Positions 37,153 to 46,657 of a stretch of DNA of 64,000 nucleotides are shown here, piece after piece. The stretch covers positions 152,789-216,788 of the forward strand of contig CANLRB010000009.1 in NCBI GenBank assembly GCA_947493455.1. The letters are read 5' to 3'. This DNA comes from an uncultured Pseudoalteromonas sp. Its GTDB lineage: Bacteria > Pseudomonadota > Gammaproteobacteria > Enterobacterales > Alteromonadaceae. The notes beneath the pieces were generated by a model, which made no database searches, was not told the DNA's origin, and saw only the letters and a list, made by a program, of their open reading frames with translations. The translations under genes and the position numbers were made by a program. Each line of letters starts with the position of its first letter. The stretch's first letter is position 1.

Positions 37153-37186
37153 AAAAGGTTAACTATTTCAGTTTAGTTAACCTTTT
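37153..37186 (+). terminator. Stem-loop terminator of the AAAAGGTTAG family
   Basis: AAAAGGTTAACT pairs perfectly with AGTTAACCTTTT around a 10-base loop, about 100 bases after the kinase gene. The rest of the gap to 37378 shows no gene. Confidence 0.75.
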
Positions 37187-37378
37187 AATCCCTAAAGGCA
37201 CAATACAATGCCCGAGCTCCCGCTTACCTGCCATACATAACCAATTGAGTTTGGAATGTTTGGCAATCGTTGAAATCGCCAAACACGAGATCCCATTCAT
37301 TAACATTGTGAGCTTATTTGGGCATTCTCTGACATCAGTTCAAACTTTAATCCAGAGTGCCCCCTATTGATTCATAGT

Positions 37379-38245
37379 TTAAGCAGTTAAACAATAAATA
37401 CGCGTTAACAGCTGCTGTGGCGGTGTCGACTTCGCATCATTCAAATATTCTTCAAAAGGCGGAAAATCCTTAAGTTGATAGTCACTTTGTGGCAAATATT
37501 CACCAAATAACCAATCATAGGGTTTTTCTAGCTCTGGGTAATCACCTTTAAACAATAATGACACCGCATTAGATGAGGGGATATTGACCAGTTCAAATTG
37601 ATGCTGCTCGGGTATTTTATTTACATCAATTGAAATGCATGCCTTTGCGGTGAGTTTATCTTGATCAACTGTTTTCGGGTCATCATAGTAAATACCGAAA
37701 AAGCGCGTGTCAGCATCAATGAGGCCGAGCTTACTTGCCATCACTGATAACTTGTCAAATGCTTGGCCAATTTTCATATAATCACCTTTGTGCTCAATAG
37801 CAATTAACGTCATTGATGGCACAGTGTGTTGTTCAACCTGATACATAGTGGTGTACTCCTTGTTAGACTTTGGATAAAGCAAAGCTACCTTCTCATCAAC
37901 TCGCGTTACTCGGTATTGGTGAGGTGTTTCACCATAGTATTTACTAAACGCACGGTTAAATGCTTCAACACTGCCATAACCAACCTGTTTTGCAATTTGA
38001 TGCTGAGTTAAGTTGCTTCGCAATAAAAGAGCCGCGGCCTTTAATAGTCTCATTCTGCGCACTGTTGTATTAATCGTTTCGCCAGCAAATTCACGATATA
38101 TACGATGAAAATGATAACTCGACATACAAGCAACATCAGCCAATGCATTCACATCTAATTCACCATTCACATGCTCATAGATATAGTCAATAACATTGAG
38201 CAATCGGTGCTCATACTGATTTTTTGTGACGATTTTATGCTTCAT
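37379..38245 (-). CDS. AraC-family regulator with GyrI-like effector domain
   Basis: The 288-residue protein has an N-terminal AraC double HTH (ALADVACMSSYHFHRIYREF and QIAKQVGYGSVEAFNRAFSK, then GETPHQYR) and a C-terminal GyrI-like small-molecule-binding domain from about residue 125 (VPSMTLIAIEHKGDY, IYYDDP, YDWLFGEYLPQSDYQL). This is the architecture of Rob/SoxS-like regulators with an effector domain, which often react to drugs. Its targets are not evident here. It is divergent from the Cys-rich secreted protein over a long intergenic region. Confidence 0.87.
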   Translation of the reverse strand: MKHKIVTKNQYEHRLLNVIDYIYEHVNGELDVNALADVACMSSYHFHRIYREFAGETINTTVRRMRLLKAAALLLRSNLTQHQIAKQVGYGSVEAFNRAFSKYYGETPHQYRVTRVDEKVALLYPKSNKEYTTMYQVEQHTVPSMTLIAIEHKGDYMKIGQAFDKLSVMASKLGLIDADTRFFGIYYDDPKTVDQDKLTAKACISIDVNKIPEQHQFELVNIPSSNAVSLLFKGDYPELEKPYDWLFGEYLPQSDYQLKDFPPFEEYLNDAKSTPPQQLLTRIYCLTA

Positions 38246-38773
38246 TACTTTTCACTTTCAGTGCGTTGAGTCAGCTAAAACGCTGCGACAAACATAGAGT
38301 ACTTGATATCAAATTGATAATGTTTGCGAACTTTTACTGATTCGCCAATAGCTTTCTAAACACAGCCCCAGTTATCGACAATAGGCAATAAAAGACCTAT
38401 TCGTAGACTTTAATGGGCAATAACATGTTTTTTAGCAAGAAAAATAGAAAATAATGAATTGACTCTATTCACTTCTTTCAATAAAGCATTGCATTTCTTA
38501 ATAGCACTAATAGCATCAGCCAATTTGGTTCAATATTTTGATTGTGGGCGAAATTACCAAAGAAACCCAACGGTACGCTTTGCAGAGCCTACCACCGCTG
38601 TTTTGAATAGTATTGGGTTACACGAGTATTAAGCAATAGCACCCATGTTTGCCACTAACTTGATCGTAATATGATGTAATAAAATCCCCGTCAGCTTCAC
38701 CTAAACTTTTTCTTGCAGTACAGATTGATGTCTGTACTCGTTTCGTTACCAATATAAGATTAAGGACATAATT
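38246..38773. other. Long divergent intergenic region with hairpin or operator
   Basis: No gene, RNA or repeat array recognised in most of it. Near the right end, AGTACAGA (38717-38724) pairs perfectly with TCTGTACT (38731-38738) across 6 bases, 36 bases before the ATG at 38774. It could be an operator or a 5'-leader hairpin. The region should hold promoters for both flanking genes. Confidence 0.55.
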
Positions 38774-39589
38774 ATGTTAGTAAATAAAGTTTATAAAGTT
38801 GCATTTATCGTTACATTGTTATTTTTGGCTGCAGCTAAAGCCTATGCAAATAGTAACGGTGTAAACTGGCAAATATGTGGGCAAGAATCCATTAATTCGG
38901 TCTGCGAAGTTGAGCAGGAATTAAAAGATATTTACACCCCAATCACTATTAGATATGGCGCCAACGGTCAGTATTTTTATAACGTTGTAAGTGGACAAGT
39001 TCAATTTCCTTGCAATAACACTGCATTTGGAGACCCCATACCAGGAGTCGTAAAAACATGTTCATATACTGCACAAAATATTTTTAATTTTAACAATACT
39101 TGGGAAATGCATAAGTGTTCCGACGAAGGACAAATATGTCACCTTCCAGCAAACAGTGACAACAGTATTTGGTGGACATTTTTCGGAGACTCGATACAAA
39201 GCCAATCAGGTTACTATACCCTGCATCAGGGCAGTGGTAGCTTTAACTGTGACAATAGTTACTTTCCTTGGAATCCAATAGGAGTCCAAAAAATATGCGC
39301 GTCTCAAAAAGAACCTGGCAGCTTTTTTGGTATGCAATTTCCGCATGAAAATAACAATCACTGGATTACGTGTGCCACAGAAGGCTTTGATTCTCAGTGC
39401 CAAATTTCAAGTGATAACTTAGTTATTTTAAGATACGGTAACTACACTGCAAACAATACAAACTGGGCTTACAGAATTGCAAAACTAGACAGCATAGCAT
39501 GCAATACTCAACAGTTCGGTAATCGAGATCCAGCACCTGGCATCTTTAAAATTTGCCAGTATTTACAAATTCCGGGGCAAATAGATTAG
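38774..39589 (+). CDS. Secreted protein of three Cys-rich modules
   Basis: The 271-residue protein has a signal peptide (to KAYA). The mature chain is three copies of a module of about 75-80 residues with the pattern W-x(2,4)-C-x(5,7)-C ... RYG ... C-x(8,12)-P-x-G-x(2,3)-K-x-C. Copy 1 has WQICGQ, IRYGANG and FGDPIPGVVKTC; copy 2 is more divergent (CSDEGQIC, FPWNPIGVQKIC); copy 3 has WITCATEG, LRYGNY and NRDPAPGIFKIC. Such modules occur in secreted enzymes as possible binding domains. No catalytic domain is present, so it is probably a secreted binding protein or lectin (inference). Confidence 0.7.
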   Translation: MLVNKVYKVAFIVTLLFLAAAKAYANSNGVNWQICGQESINSVCEVEQELKDIYTPITIRYGANGQYFYNVVSGQVQFPCNNTAFGDPIPGVVKTCSYTAQNIFNFNNTWEMHKCSDEGQICHLPANSDNSIWWTFFGDSIQSQSGYYTLHQGSGSFNCDNSYFPWNPIGVQKICASQKEPGSFFGMQFPHENNNHWITCATEGFDSQCQISSDNLVILRYGNYTANNTNWAYRIAKLDSIACNTQQFGNRDPAPGIFKICQYLQIPGQID

Positions 39590-39649
39590 CTTGAATGACA
39601 AGCAATTTTGCCGGCAGATATCAATTAAGTTGAGAACTGTATCAAAATT

Positions 39650-39679
39650 AAAGCCGAGTAACTTTTATGCTCGGCTTTT
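39650..39679. terminator. Stem-loop terminator
   Basis: AAAGCCGAG pairs with CTCGGCTTT around about 11 bases, followed by T residues, between convergent genes ending at 39589 and 39786. Confidence 0.75.
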
Positions 39680-39785
39680 ATGGTTGAAATTATAACGGCT
39701 CAAGGGGTTTTGCGTCGTACTACATACACGTAGATCTGGAGCGCAGCATACGGTTTTCCAATTCATTTTTCCGTTAAATTAGAGA

Positions 39786-40529
39786 TTAGTACTCTCCAAA
39801 CAACTCTTCTTGAGTATCATTTGAAAAATTCACGATACACCAGGCAATAGCACCATACTTAAACTTAATATGTACTTCCTCACCAGTAGTTAAAATATAT
39901 ACTTTGAATTGATTACTAGTACCTCTCAATTCAGTTGGGTGACCAACCGCGTCTAATAACTCTTGTTCACTCAATCCTATTTCTAAACTACGAAACTTAT
40001 CTAAACAAACATCGACAGGAGAACCCGTTGGGATAAGAGGCGAAAATGTATCGGCTACGCCACGCAGAGTTATCGCATAAGGGATCAGTTCATCAGTCTT
40101 AACCTGCACACCTTCTAGGTTAATTGACATGTTTCCATCAAAAAAAGAGCCATCAACGTTGTCATTGGTAACATCCAATTCTATTCGCGAACAAATTAAG
40201 GAACGGGGTGAGTTTTCAATCTTTATAATATAATAACGATCTTTGTCCTGACCTTTTGAAACGAATCCATAGGTAACGGTTTCATTATTAGATCCGGTAT
40301 CGTCTTCGATTGGAACAACCTTTGATATCTTGCCCACAACTCCCTTTCCATACTCCTCAACGAAATCGTAGACGTCAACTTCCATATCTGCCGCTAGTAA
40401 CTCAACAATCATGATTGCATTTTTTTGAATCAAAAGATCAACAGTCGGTCTAAGCGTTGCGGAGCCTTCATCGTTGCTCGTTATTGCCCAATTGTCGAGA
40501 GCATTCAATCCCAATTCCATAATGTTCAT
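39786..40529 (-). CDS. Hypothetical protein with BamE-like C-terminus (247 aa)
   Basis: No signal peptide; acidic and soluble. The last 65 residues (LEIGLSEQELLDAVGHPTEL, then VYILTTGEEVHIKF and an AIAWCIV strand) resemble the SmpA/BamE fold pattern of G-x-S-x(2)-E-(L/V)-x(3)-G-x-P. The N-terminal 180 residues are unrecognised. It is the last of three genes on the - strand (spacings of 16 and 49 bases), so it likely works with them. Cytosolic immunity- or chaperone-like roles are possible but unproven. Confidence 0.6.
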   Translation of the reverse strand: MNIMELGLNALDNWAITSNDEGSATLRPTVDLLIQKNAIMIVELLAADMEVDVYDFVEEYGKGVVGKISKVVPIEDDTGSNNETVTYGFVSKGQDKDRYYIIKIENSPRSLICSRIELDVTNDNVDGSFFDGNMSINLEGVQVKTDELIPYAITLRGVADTFSPLIPTGSPVDVCLDKFRSLEIGLSEQELLDAVGHPTELRGTSNQFKVYILTTGEEVHIKFKYGAIAWCIVNFSNDTQEELFGEY

Positions 40530-40545
40530 ATTTTTTCCCTAAGTC

Positions 40546-41541
40546 TTAGTTCATGTATATAAAACCATCAAACGTGGTAAGGCGATAAGCTCTCTGATTT
40601 TTTCTGCACCAAACCTGCCCGGTGAAGTCATCAGATAACTGCATAAAGAAACGACTAAAGTCTATGAAACTCTTACCATTAGAATAGCCTCTGGCATGGC
40701 TATCAGGATCTTCAATAAATAAATTAGAATCATCAAGTACAGCACCTATAAAAATATTATTTTCACTTTCCCTCACATAAGAGATCCGAGTATATATTTC
40801 TTCAAAAACAGTAATATTTTCATTGTCGATAGGGACAACATATTCGCCTGAAAATCTCGTATTTAGCCTGTTGATTAGTTCAGCTAGTGGCAGGTTACTT
40901 TCTGCTTTACTGTACAGGTTAAGTGCTGAGGTGAGAAACTTTCGATTTTCGAGATTCTTTATAGTTAACTTTAAAAACAAGCTATCATTAAAATTAGTTT
41001 TGTAGAATTCTTCCCAATAGTCCACTTTCACCTTATTACTTTTGTACTCTTTAACCTCGGCTAACTTAGCATCAACCTCTTCCTCTGAAACGAAATACTT
41101 CATTATGGTCTTATTCATCAAGCCGAACCATTCAAGCTCTGCAATTTTACTATGCCCTAGAGGATCATTTTCTCCATCCCAGGCAATAACATCTATCAAA
41201 ATATCCTTTTTAGACTTCCCGTAGTATGTTTCGACTTCATTGCTATCGTAGAGATTTGCCCAAAATTGAAAACTCGGAATCTTTGTAAGCATGTTTAAAA
41301 CCTGATCCCAGCCTTCTCCTCTAACTTGAAAGATTGCATAATTCCCTTTTACTTTCTTTTCTGTAATATCAAGCTGTATATCTTCAATAAATTCTGGTTT
41401 ATCGTACTTTTTAGGTTTGAAATCGAATGCATTAAAAAATTCAGTTAATGAATCCCAAGTAAATAACCGACCAATTTCCTTAATATATCCCTTTAAGTCA
41501 TCGTTTAATTTAACAACTAGGGTCCCAGAACTTTCACTCAT
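40546..41541 (-). CDS. Hypothetical protein (331 aa), middle gene of operon
   Basis: I do not recognise this family. The product is cytosolic, without signal peptide or membrane helix, and rich in aromatic and acidic residues (VRGEGWDQVLNML, IAWDGENDPLGH, ELEWFGLMNKT). Coding support comes from the AAGGAAAATTAA site before its ATG and tight spacing to its neighbours on both sides. It contains no obvious catalytic motif. Confidence 0.6.
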   Translation of the reverse strand: MSESSGTLVVKLNDDLKGYIKEIGRLFTWDSLTEFFNAFDFKPKKYDKPEFIEDIQLDITEKKVKGNYAIFQVRGEGWDQVLNMLTKIPSFQFWANLYDSNEVETYYGKSKKDILIDVIAWDGENDPLGHSKIAELEWFGLMNKTIMKYFVSEEEVDAKLAEVKEYKSNKVKVDYWEEFYKTNFNDSLFLKLTIKNLENRKFLTSALNLYSKAESNLPLAELINRLNTRFSGEYVVPIDNENITVFEEIYTRISYVRESENNIFIGAVLDDSNLFIEDPDSHARGYSNGKSFIDFSRFFMQLSDDFTGQVWCRKNQRAYRLTTFDGFIYMN

Positions 41542-41590
41542 TTAATTTTCCTTAATGATACGATTCCAACAACATGCGTTTGTTAAGCCA

Positions 41591-42529
41591 TTATTCTTCA
41601 AACAAGGCTTGTAAACCTACCAGTTCATAAACTCCGTTGAATTCATCTTGGCTTTCAACGGCTCCGAATGTTTCTTCGAAGCTCTCTTCGCAAGACTCTT
41701 CATGTAATTCAAAAATAAGAATCGCAATGGTAAGCACCTTCTTATATTCTGCAAGAATTGACCCGAAGTACTCGCAATCTGCCATGATAGATATATTTTC
41801 GTACATTTTATTTTTAAAATATGTAATCGCTTGATGGTTATCCTTTACAGCCTTTAAGTTATGCAATCCATTAATGGCTTCGAGCCAGTCATTTTCAGGA
41901 AGCTCTTCATTAAGTGAAGCCTCATACTCAGTTCCAATAGCTATGATTGGATCGAGTAGGCTGCAATATATTGAAATTAGCTCTGATAAGTTACTTTCTT
42001 CAGACGCTTTTTGACACTCGTGATAAATTGGCGCTAGCACACCTTTATTTAATTTAGGTGCTTGCTCCCATTCATCGTCATCATCTTCATAAAAATCAAA
42101 TGGAGAAGTTACAACATCGGTTTCTATATCATTAGCGTAAACTTTCCCTTCTTTATATGTTAACTTGATTGGCCAAGGTTCATCTTCTGGCGGTTCTTCA
42201 TCATGCTGGAATGTACCTGTAATCTCTTCACAATATGGCGCTAGAAAATCAATAAACGCAACTGCAAATTCAAACCCCATAGAGCCAGTCACTGTGCCCA
42301 TGGATATCGATTTACCTTTTATTTCAACTGATTCAAACTCAGCGGCAAAATCACCATAATATTCATTTGAAAGTAACGTTTGATATCGTTCTGCTGCATC
42401 GTCATCAATTCGACGCAGCGCATCTAATGCTGAGTCAATTTGATAGTCGTTTGCAAACTTCATAAAAGAAGCTAGATTTTTTTTAGTGCTCTCTTTTGAT
42501 TCAATTTTTAGTGAAACATAGCATTCCAT
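41591..42529 (-). CDS. Acidic hypothetical protein (312 aa), first gene of operon
   Basis: I do not recognise this family. It is strongly acidic, with a GTVTGSMGFEFAVAFIDFLAPYCEEITGTF-type alpha/beta first half (residues about 77-108), a DEEPPEDEPW loop and an EDDDDEWEQAP acidic segment near 150, then a helical second half. A strong ribosome site (AAGAGGAG) precedes the ATG. It heads a three-gene operon of unknown role. Confidence 0.6.
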   Translation of the reverse strand: MECYVSLKIESKESTKKNLASFMKFANDYQIDSALDALRRIDDDAAERYQTLLSNEYYGDFAAEFESVEIKGKSISMGTVTGSMGFEFAVAFIDFLAPYCEEITGTFQHDEEPPEDEPWPIKLTYKEGKVYANDIETDVVTSPFDFYEDDDDEWEQAPKLNKGVLAPIYHECQKASEESNLSELISIYCSLLDPIIAIGTEYEASLNEELPENDWLEAINGLHNLKAVKDNHQAITYFKNKMYENISIMADCEYFGSILAEYKKVLTIAILIFELHEESCEESFEETFGAVESQDEFNGVYELVGLQALFEE

Positions 42530-42870
42530 ATTATTCTCCTCTTAAAACTTGATTTACCCGCCCAACTTGGGCCAATTAAGCCAAACATTCCTTCGCCAAT
42601 GGATAACGAAACATCGTCAATAGCAAAAGCGCCAGTATCATAGTTTGTTTAATTTTTTGATTGTCTGAATATAAACCACTTAAATAAGGTTATTGTTGCC
42701 AAACCCAAACCCATAGTGAACAAAGCTAAACTATGTCGTTAGTTTAATAAGATAGATGTCATGATTTTGTGAAGGCAAATCAGAACAAACTAGAAGATGT
42801 TGTTTTTAGAGGTATTGATAATAAGTAGTGGAGCGCCAAAACTCTCGTGAGCTGCAGTACACCTAAACAT

Positions 42871-42906
42871 AGCCATGTTCAAATATAATTGGGTATCTTT
42901 GAGAAT
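42871..42906 (+). repeat. Degenerate REP-like element
   Basis: AGCCATGTTCAAATATAATT followed by GGGTATCTTTGA matches, with a few changes, the REP units at 48128 and 51104. It lies in the gap 42530-42955, which otherwise contains a short GCCCAA...TTGGGC inverted repeat near 42560 and no gene recognised. Confidence 0.55.
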
Positions 42907-42955
42907 TTTGTTATAAAGTAGTCGAGTGAATTTCAAGGTGGTCAAATATTGTCAC

Positions 42956-43678
42956 TTACAAGCTCATCAACTGTTTAAATCGGCTAGAGTGCCTGCGAGA
43001 GACTTCGATTTCTTGTCCCTGCTTTAAAGTTATTAACAAGTTAGCATTTACGGCTAAATCAACTTGTTGAATATGTTGTAGGTTAATAATTTGCTGTCGA
43101 TTAGCGCGAAAAAATAACGTTTGTGGTAAACGCGACTCCAATAAGTTGAGTGACTTTTTTAACAGAGGTTTATAGCGTTCGTAATGCACAAAGCAGTAAT
43201 TACCACAACTTTCTATGAGGTAGATATTTTTTAAGGGTACAAAGTCGCATTGTTCCCCGTCTTTGAGAAAGACCGAGCTCTGAGCGTCTAATTGTGTAAT
43301 AGGTGCAAGCTCGGAGTTGTTTTCATCACTGATATGTTTTTTTAACTTTTCAATGCTTACAGTCAACCTTTGTGGCTCTATGGGTTTAAGTAAATAATCA
43401 AAGACATCATATTCAAAAGAACGAATCGCATATTCGTCATAGGCGGTGGTGAAAATCAATTGCCCCTTGAAGTTAACAGCATCGAGTACTTCAAAGCCAT
43501 TTTTGCTAGGCATTTGAATATCTAAAAACAGCACATCGGGTTGATGTTGTTTAATAAGCTGTATTCCCTCATCTGGGTCGCCAGTCTGTGCCACGATTTG
43601 TAGCTGGTCATATTCAGCTAACATGTTGGCAAGCTCGAGTCGAGCTAATCGTGAGTCTTCAATAATGATGGCTTTCAT
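42956..43678 (-). CDS. LytTR-family response regulator
   Basis: The 240-residue protein has a receiver domain (IIEDSRLARLELANML, phospho-acceptor Asp in DVLFLDIQMP, Lys in DYLLKPIEP) and a C-terminal LytTR DNA-binding domain (VPLKNIYLIESCGNYCFVHY, FRANRQQIINL, VSRRHSSRF). It overlaps the upstream sensor gene by 4 bases, so the two are coupled. With the sensor and the serine hydrolase upstream it forms a three-gene - strand unit. Confidence 0.9.
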   Translation of the reverse strand: MKAIIIEDSRLARLELANMLAEYDQLQIVAQTGDPDEGIQLIKQHQPDVLFLDIQMPSKNGFEVLDAVNFKGQLIFTTAYDEYAIRSFEYDVFDYLLKPIEPQRLTVSIEKLKKHISDENNSELAPITQLDAQSSVFLKDGEQCDFVPLKNIYLIESCGNYCFVHYERYKPLLKKSLNLLESRLPQTLFFRANRQQIINLQHIQQVDLAVNANLLITLKQGQEIEVSRRHSSRFKQLMSL

Positions 43679-44760
43679 TTACTGTCCTTTGAAGAATGTT
43701 GTGACGATGGAAGAGGAATAACAATTTTGGCAATCACTTTACCTTGTTGCTCAAGTAACTCAAAATGTGCAGCCCCCGCATACTGTAGCTCTAGCCTTTG
43801 CTTAATATTATTCAGGCCAATATTGGTTAAGCTTGCAGAGGCTGTTTTCGACGTTAAGTTGCCGGGGTTACTTACCAATATAATCAAAGTATCAGCTTGC
43901 GCTTCAATGTTTAGACCTAATTCACCGCCGCCTTTCACGTGGCTAATGCCATGTTTTATGGCGTTTTCAACCAACATTTGAATGACCATTGGAGGAATAG
44001 GTGTTTGCAGTAAGTCGTCGTCAATGTTTGTCGTGAAGTTTAACCTCTCTTCATATTGAATGCCTGAAAGAGCAACAAATTCCTTAATAACCTTTAACTC
44101 TTGCTCAAGCGGTATAAATATTTGTTTATCAGCATTTAGGGAATGACGAATAATATTAGATAACTGGATAATACTTGCTCTGGCATGAGGGATGTCTTCT
44201 AACATCAGCGCTCGAATATTATTGAGACTATTAAACATAAAATGTGGGTTTATTTGCCCAATAAGCGTATTAAGTTGGGCTTCTTTGAGCGCCAGCTGCA
44301 AACTAAACTTCTCGCGTTCGACCTGTTGCCAACGTTGTAATGACTGTACGCCTATATAAATACAACTCCATATTAACACTATAGGAAACATACCAATCAC
44401 ATTGCTAATAATATTGGCGGATGACAAGGCCGAGTCATAAAAAGGGTTTGAACTATGAATAACTGAAATAAGCCCAAGCATCCCGAGTGTTAACACAATT
44501 GTGGTGAGCAAAGAGCATACCAGTACAGGTAAGATCATATGAGCGATCTTTTTTTCTATTATTTTGTATTTTAAGTAGGCTAATCTCAGCCCTAAAGTGC
44601 ATAGCCCGCCAACTAAAAAGAGCACGATACTATTAATAATTAACGCAGTTAGGTGTACGTTCTCGCTAAAAATGCGCAGTACAAAGTTGGTTAATGCTAA
44701 AAACAACCAACCGATAAACTGGCATTGCCAAAATTGCTTTTTATGAGATAGAAAGTGCAT
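43675..44760 (-). CDS. LytS-like sensor histidine kinase (His_kinase family)
   Basis: The 361-residue protein has four hydrophobic helices in the first 140 residues, then the PF06580 kinase domain with the acceptor His in QINPHFMFNSLNNIRAL and the N box in IQMLVENAIKHGISH. A glycine-containing NIGLNNIKQRL segment ends the ATPase domain. It is a cytoplasmic-membrane sensor with no large external domain. It pairs with the LytTR regulator that overlaps its 3' end. Confidence 0.88.
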   Translation of the reverse strand: MHFLSHKKQFWQCQFIGWLFLALTNFVLRIFSENVHLTALIINSIVLFLVGGLCTLGLRLAYLKYKIIEKKIAHMILPVLVCSLLTTIVLTLGMLGLISVIHSSNPFYDSALSSANIISNVIGMFPIVLIWSCIYIGVQSLQRWQQVEREKFSLQLALKEAQLNTLIGQINPHFMFNSLNNIRALMLEDIPHARASIIQLSNIIRHSLNADKQIFIPLEQELKVIKEFVALSGIQYEERLNFTTNIDDDLLQTPIPPMVIQMLVENAIKHGISHVKGGGELGLNIEAQADTLIILVSNPGNLTSKTASASLTNIGLNNIKQRLELQYAGAAHFELLEQQGKVIAKIVIPLPSSQHSSKDSK

Positions 44761-44812
44761 TGTTTTTATTCTTTATTAGATGAAAAGCACACCACTGTGT
44801 GCTTTTTACATA

Positions 44813-46657
44813 TTACCAAGCCCACAGTGCCAAGCCAATATAGTTATTTGTGGCAAAGTAAATGGTTGATAGCATAAATAATGCGCTGCTCAGAGGCATA
44901 AATACTCTCGCAAATTTACTCGACTCTTGTTTTTTATATTTATAGGTTGTCCAAACGCTCGCTATTGAGAAAACAGCAAATAGCCAAGTGCATACATAAA
45001 TAGTCGTATTAGCAAAGTTTTTATCAGCAATGTTCAACCAAGTTATTTGCGTTATGGCAATGAGCACCATAACTAAACTCGCAAGTGCAGCAAACGGCAT
45101 TGCACGCATAGCCACTAACCCTTTTTTGCTGAGCTTGCCGCGAAAGGCGTTAAAAAGCCATACAGGTAAATACAACACCGTTACCGCCAAAGACAGGGCA
45201 AATAGTATGCTAAGAATCAAAGGTATCCATGCAGATAGTAACGATGTTTCTACCCAAAATTGCCCGTCTGTGACCAATACCTTGCCGTATTGTGAGTGCT
45301 CGATAAAAATAGAGTTAGCAATCGATGAACCTTTCTCGGCAAATTGGTTATCGCCTAAGTGCAATAAGTTTAAAGAGTCAGCCGGCAGCAAAGGGGTCAC
45401 ACTCAAAGTTTCGTCTTGTTGAGATACATTCACGACATTAAATGGCCAAGTTATACCAGCTAAAATTTGGTTTCGATCAGAGTGTTGGCGGTAGTACCCT
45501 TCAATATCATTGTTTATCTTCACAGTTGAAACCGATGCGTGTTTGGTACTCGTTTGATGTAAATAAGCCATCAGCATTTTCGAAATTGCTCTGTAATCAA
45601 TTGAACTCGTATTTACCATTAATACATAACCAATATTGAGTTCACGAGAATAAGCAAATGCTGTGATAAATTCACCTACGCCACCATTGTGCCCAATCCA
45701 TAAGTTACCGTCTCTATCTGATTGGTATAATCCTAAGCCGTAACCAAAATTTAAGCCATGCTGTGCTGCCAGCGTCGATTGCGGCTGTTCCATTTGCGCG
45801 AGAGTCTTAGATGAGATAAACGCAATATCGTTATGCTTCTCTGTGTTAAGTAAATATCTGCCAAACTTTGCCAGCTCTATCGCTGGAATTGTTAAATTGC
45901 CTGCTGATCTCAGATAGATACCATGATTAGGCACGGCTTCTTCGTTATTAAACCCTTGACTTAATTGTTGATTGGCATTGGCTTTATAACCAAACTGGGT
46001 ATTTTGAATGTCTAGCGGCATCAATATATTTTGGCTAATGTACTCAGAAAACGGCTGCTGAGTCACTTTTTCAATTAAGTAACCTAAAATGCCGTAACCA
46101 GGATTAGCGTATGAATGGCGAGTACCGGGCTGCCAACGCACGTATAGGGCGCTGCTATCGCGATTAATTGACTCTAGCAAAGACAATTGTTGCCCACTTA
46201 AGTTATACATATTTTTAAAATGCATGTCATCAAATCCCGCTGTGTGCTCCAGTAAATGAACCACTCTTACGGGATGTGTGTCTTGCCAACGATTTTTTAT
46301 GGCGATTTCTGGGGCGAAATCGCTCAGTTTTGTTTGAAGGTCAAAATACCCTTGAGCAATCAACTGCATTATTGCCAAAGCGACAAAAGGTTTAGTGGTT
46401 GAGCCCGCGCGAAACAAGGTATTTTCATCTACTTTTACCTCGGGTGTTTTACTGCTCAAGCCGTGGTAATACTCAACTTGTGTTCCTTCTCCATCAAATA
46501 TAACTAGCTGTGCACCTACAACTTTTTGCTCGTCTAACAGGTTTGCAAACTCACTTTTAAATTGCTCTGGCGTTGAGGGTTGCTTTGCTTGCGTTACAGC
46601 CGCTGCCCAACCACTACACAGTGCAAAGCATAGGGCTAATAATGTTGTAATTCTCAT
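44813..46657 (-). CDS. Membrane-bound serine hydrolase, beta-lactamase fold
   Basis: The 614-residue protein has a signal peptide (to AAAVTQA), STTK at 86-89, a YAN motif in HSYANPGYGIL near 185, and HNGGVG near 322. After a small beta domain (about 380-470) come four hydrophobic helices, so the enzyme is anchored in the cytoplasmic membrane with its active site outside. Such PF00144 proteins with C-terminal helices are known. AGGAG precedes the ATG. It lies 52 bases before the LytS/LytTR genes and may be part of the same signalling unit. Confidence 0.85.
   Translation of the reverse strand: MRITTLLALCFALCSGWAAAVTQAKQPSTPEQFKSEFANLLDEQKVVGAQLVIFDGEGTQVEYYHGLSSKTPEVKVDENTLFRAGSTTKPFVALAIMQLIAQGYFDLQTKLSDFAPEIAIKNRWQDTHPVRVVHLLEHTAGFDDMHFKNMYNLSGQQLSLLESINRDSSALYVRWQPGTRHSYANPGYGILGYLIEKVTQQPFSEYISQNILMPLDIQNTQFGYKANANQQLSQGFNNEEAVPNHGIYLRSAGNLTIPAIELAKFGRYLLNTEKHNDIAFISSKTLAQMEQPQSTLAAQHGLNFGYGLGLYQSDRDGNLWIGHNGGVGEFITAFAYSRELNIGYVLMVNTSSIDYRAISKMLMAYLHQTSTKHASVSTVKINNDIEGYYRQHSDRNQILAGITWPFNVVNVSQQDETLSVTPLLPADSLNLLHLGDNQFAEKGSSIANSIFIEHSQYGKVLVTDGQFWVETSLLSAWIPLILSILFALSLAVTVLYLPVWLFNAFRGKLSKKGLVAMRAMPFAALASLVMVLIAITQITWLNIADKNFANTTIYVCTWLFAVFSIASVWTTYKYKKQESSKFARVFMPLSSALFMLSTIYFATNNYIGLALWAW

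Noticed and set aside
38717-38738. AGTACAGA/TCTGTACT taken as a LexA box
   Set aside because: LexA sites have CTGT on the left and ACAG on the right; here the order is reversed.
45030-45422. A 130-codon open frame on the + strand within the membrane serine hydrolase
   Set aside because: It is opposite the helix-coding and beta-domain part of a well-supported gene and has no ribosome site or family features.
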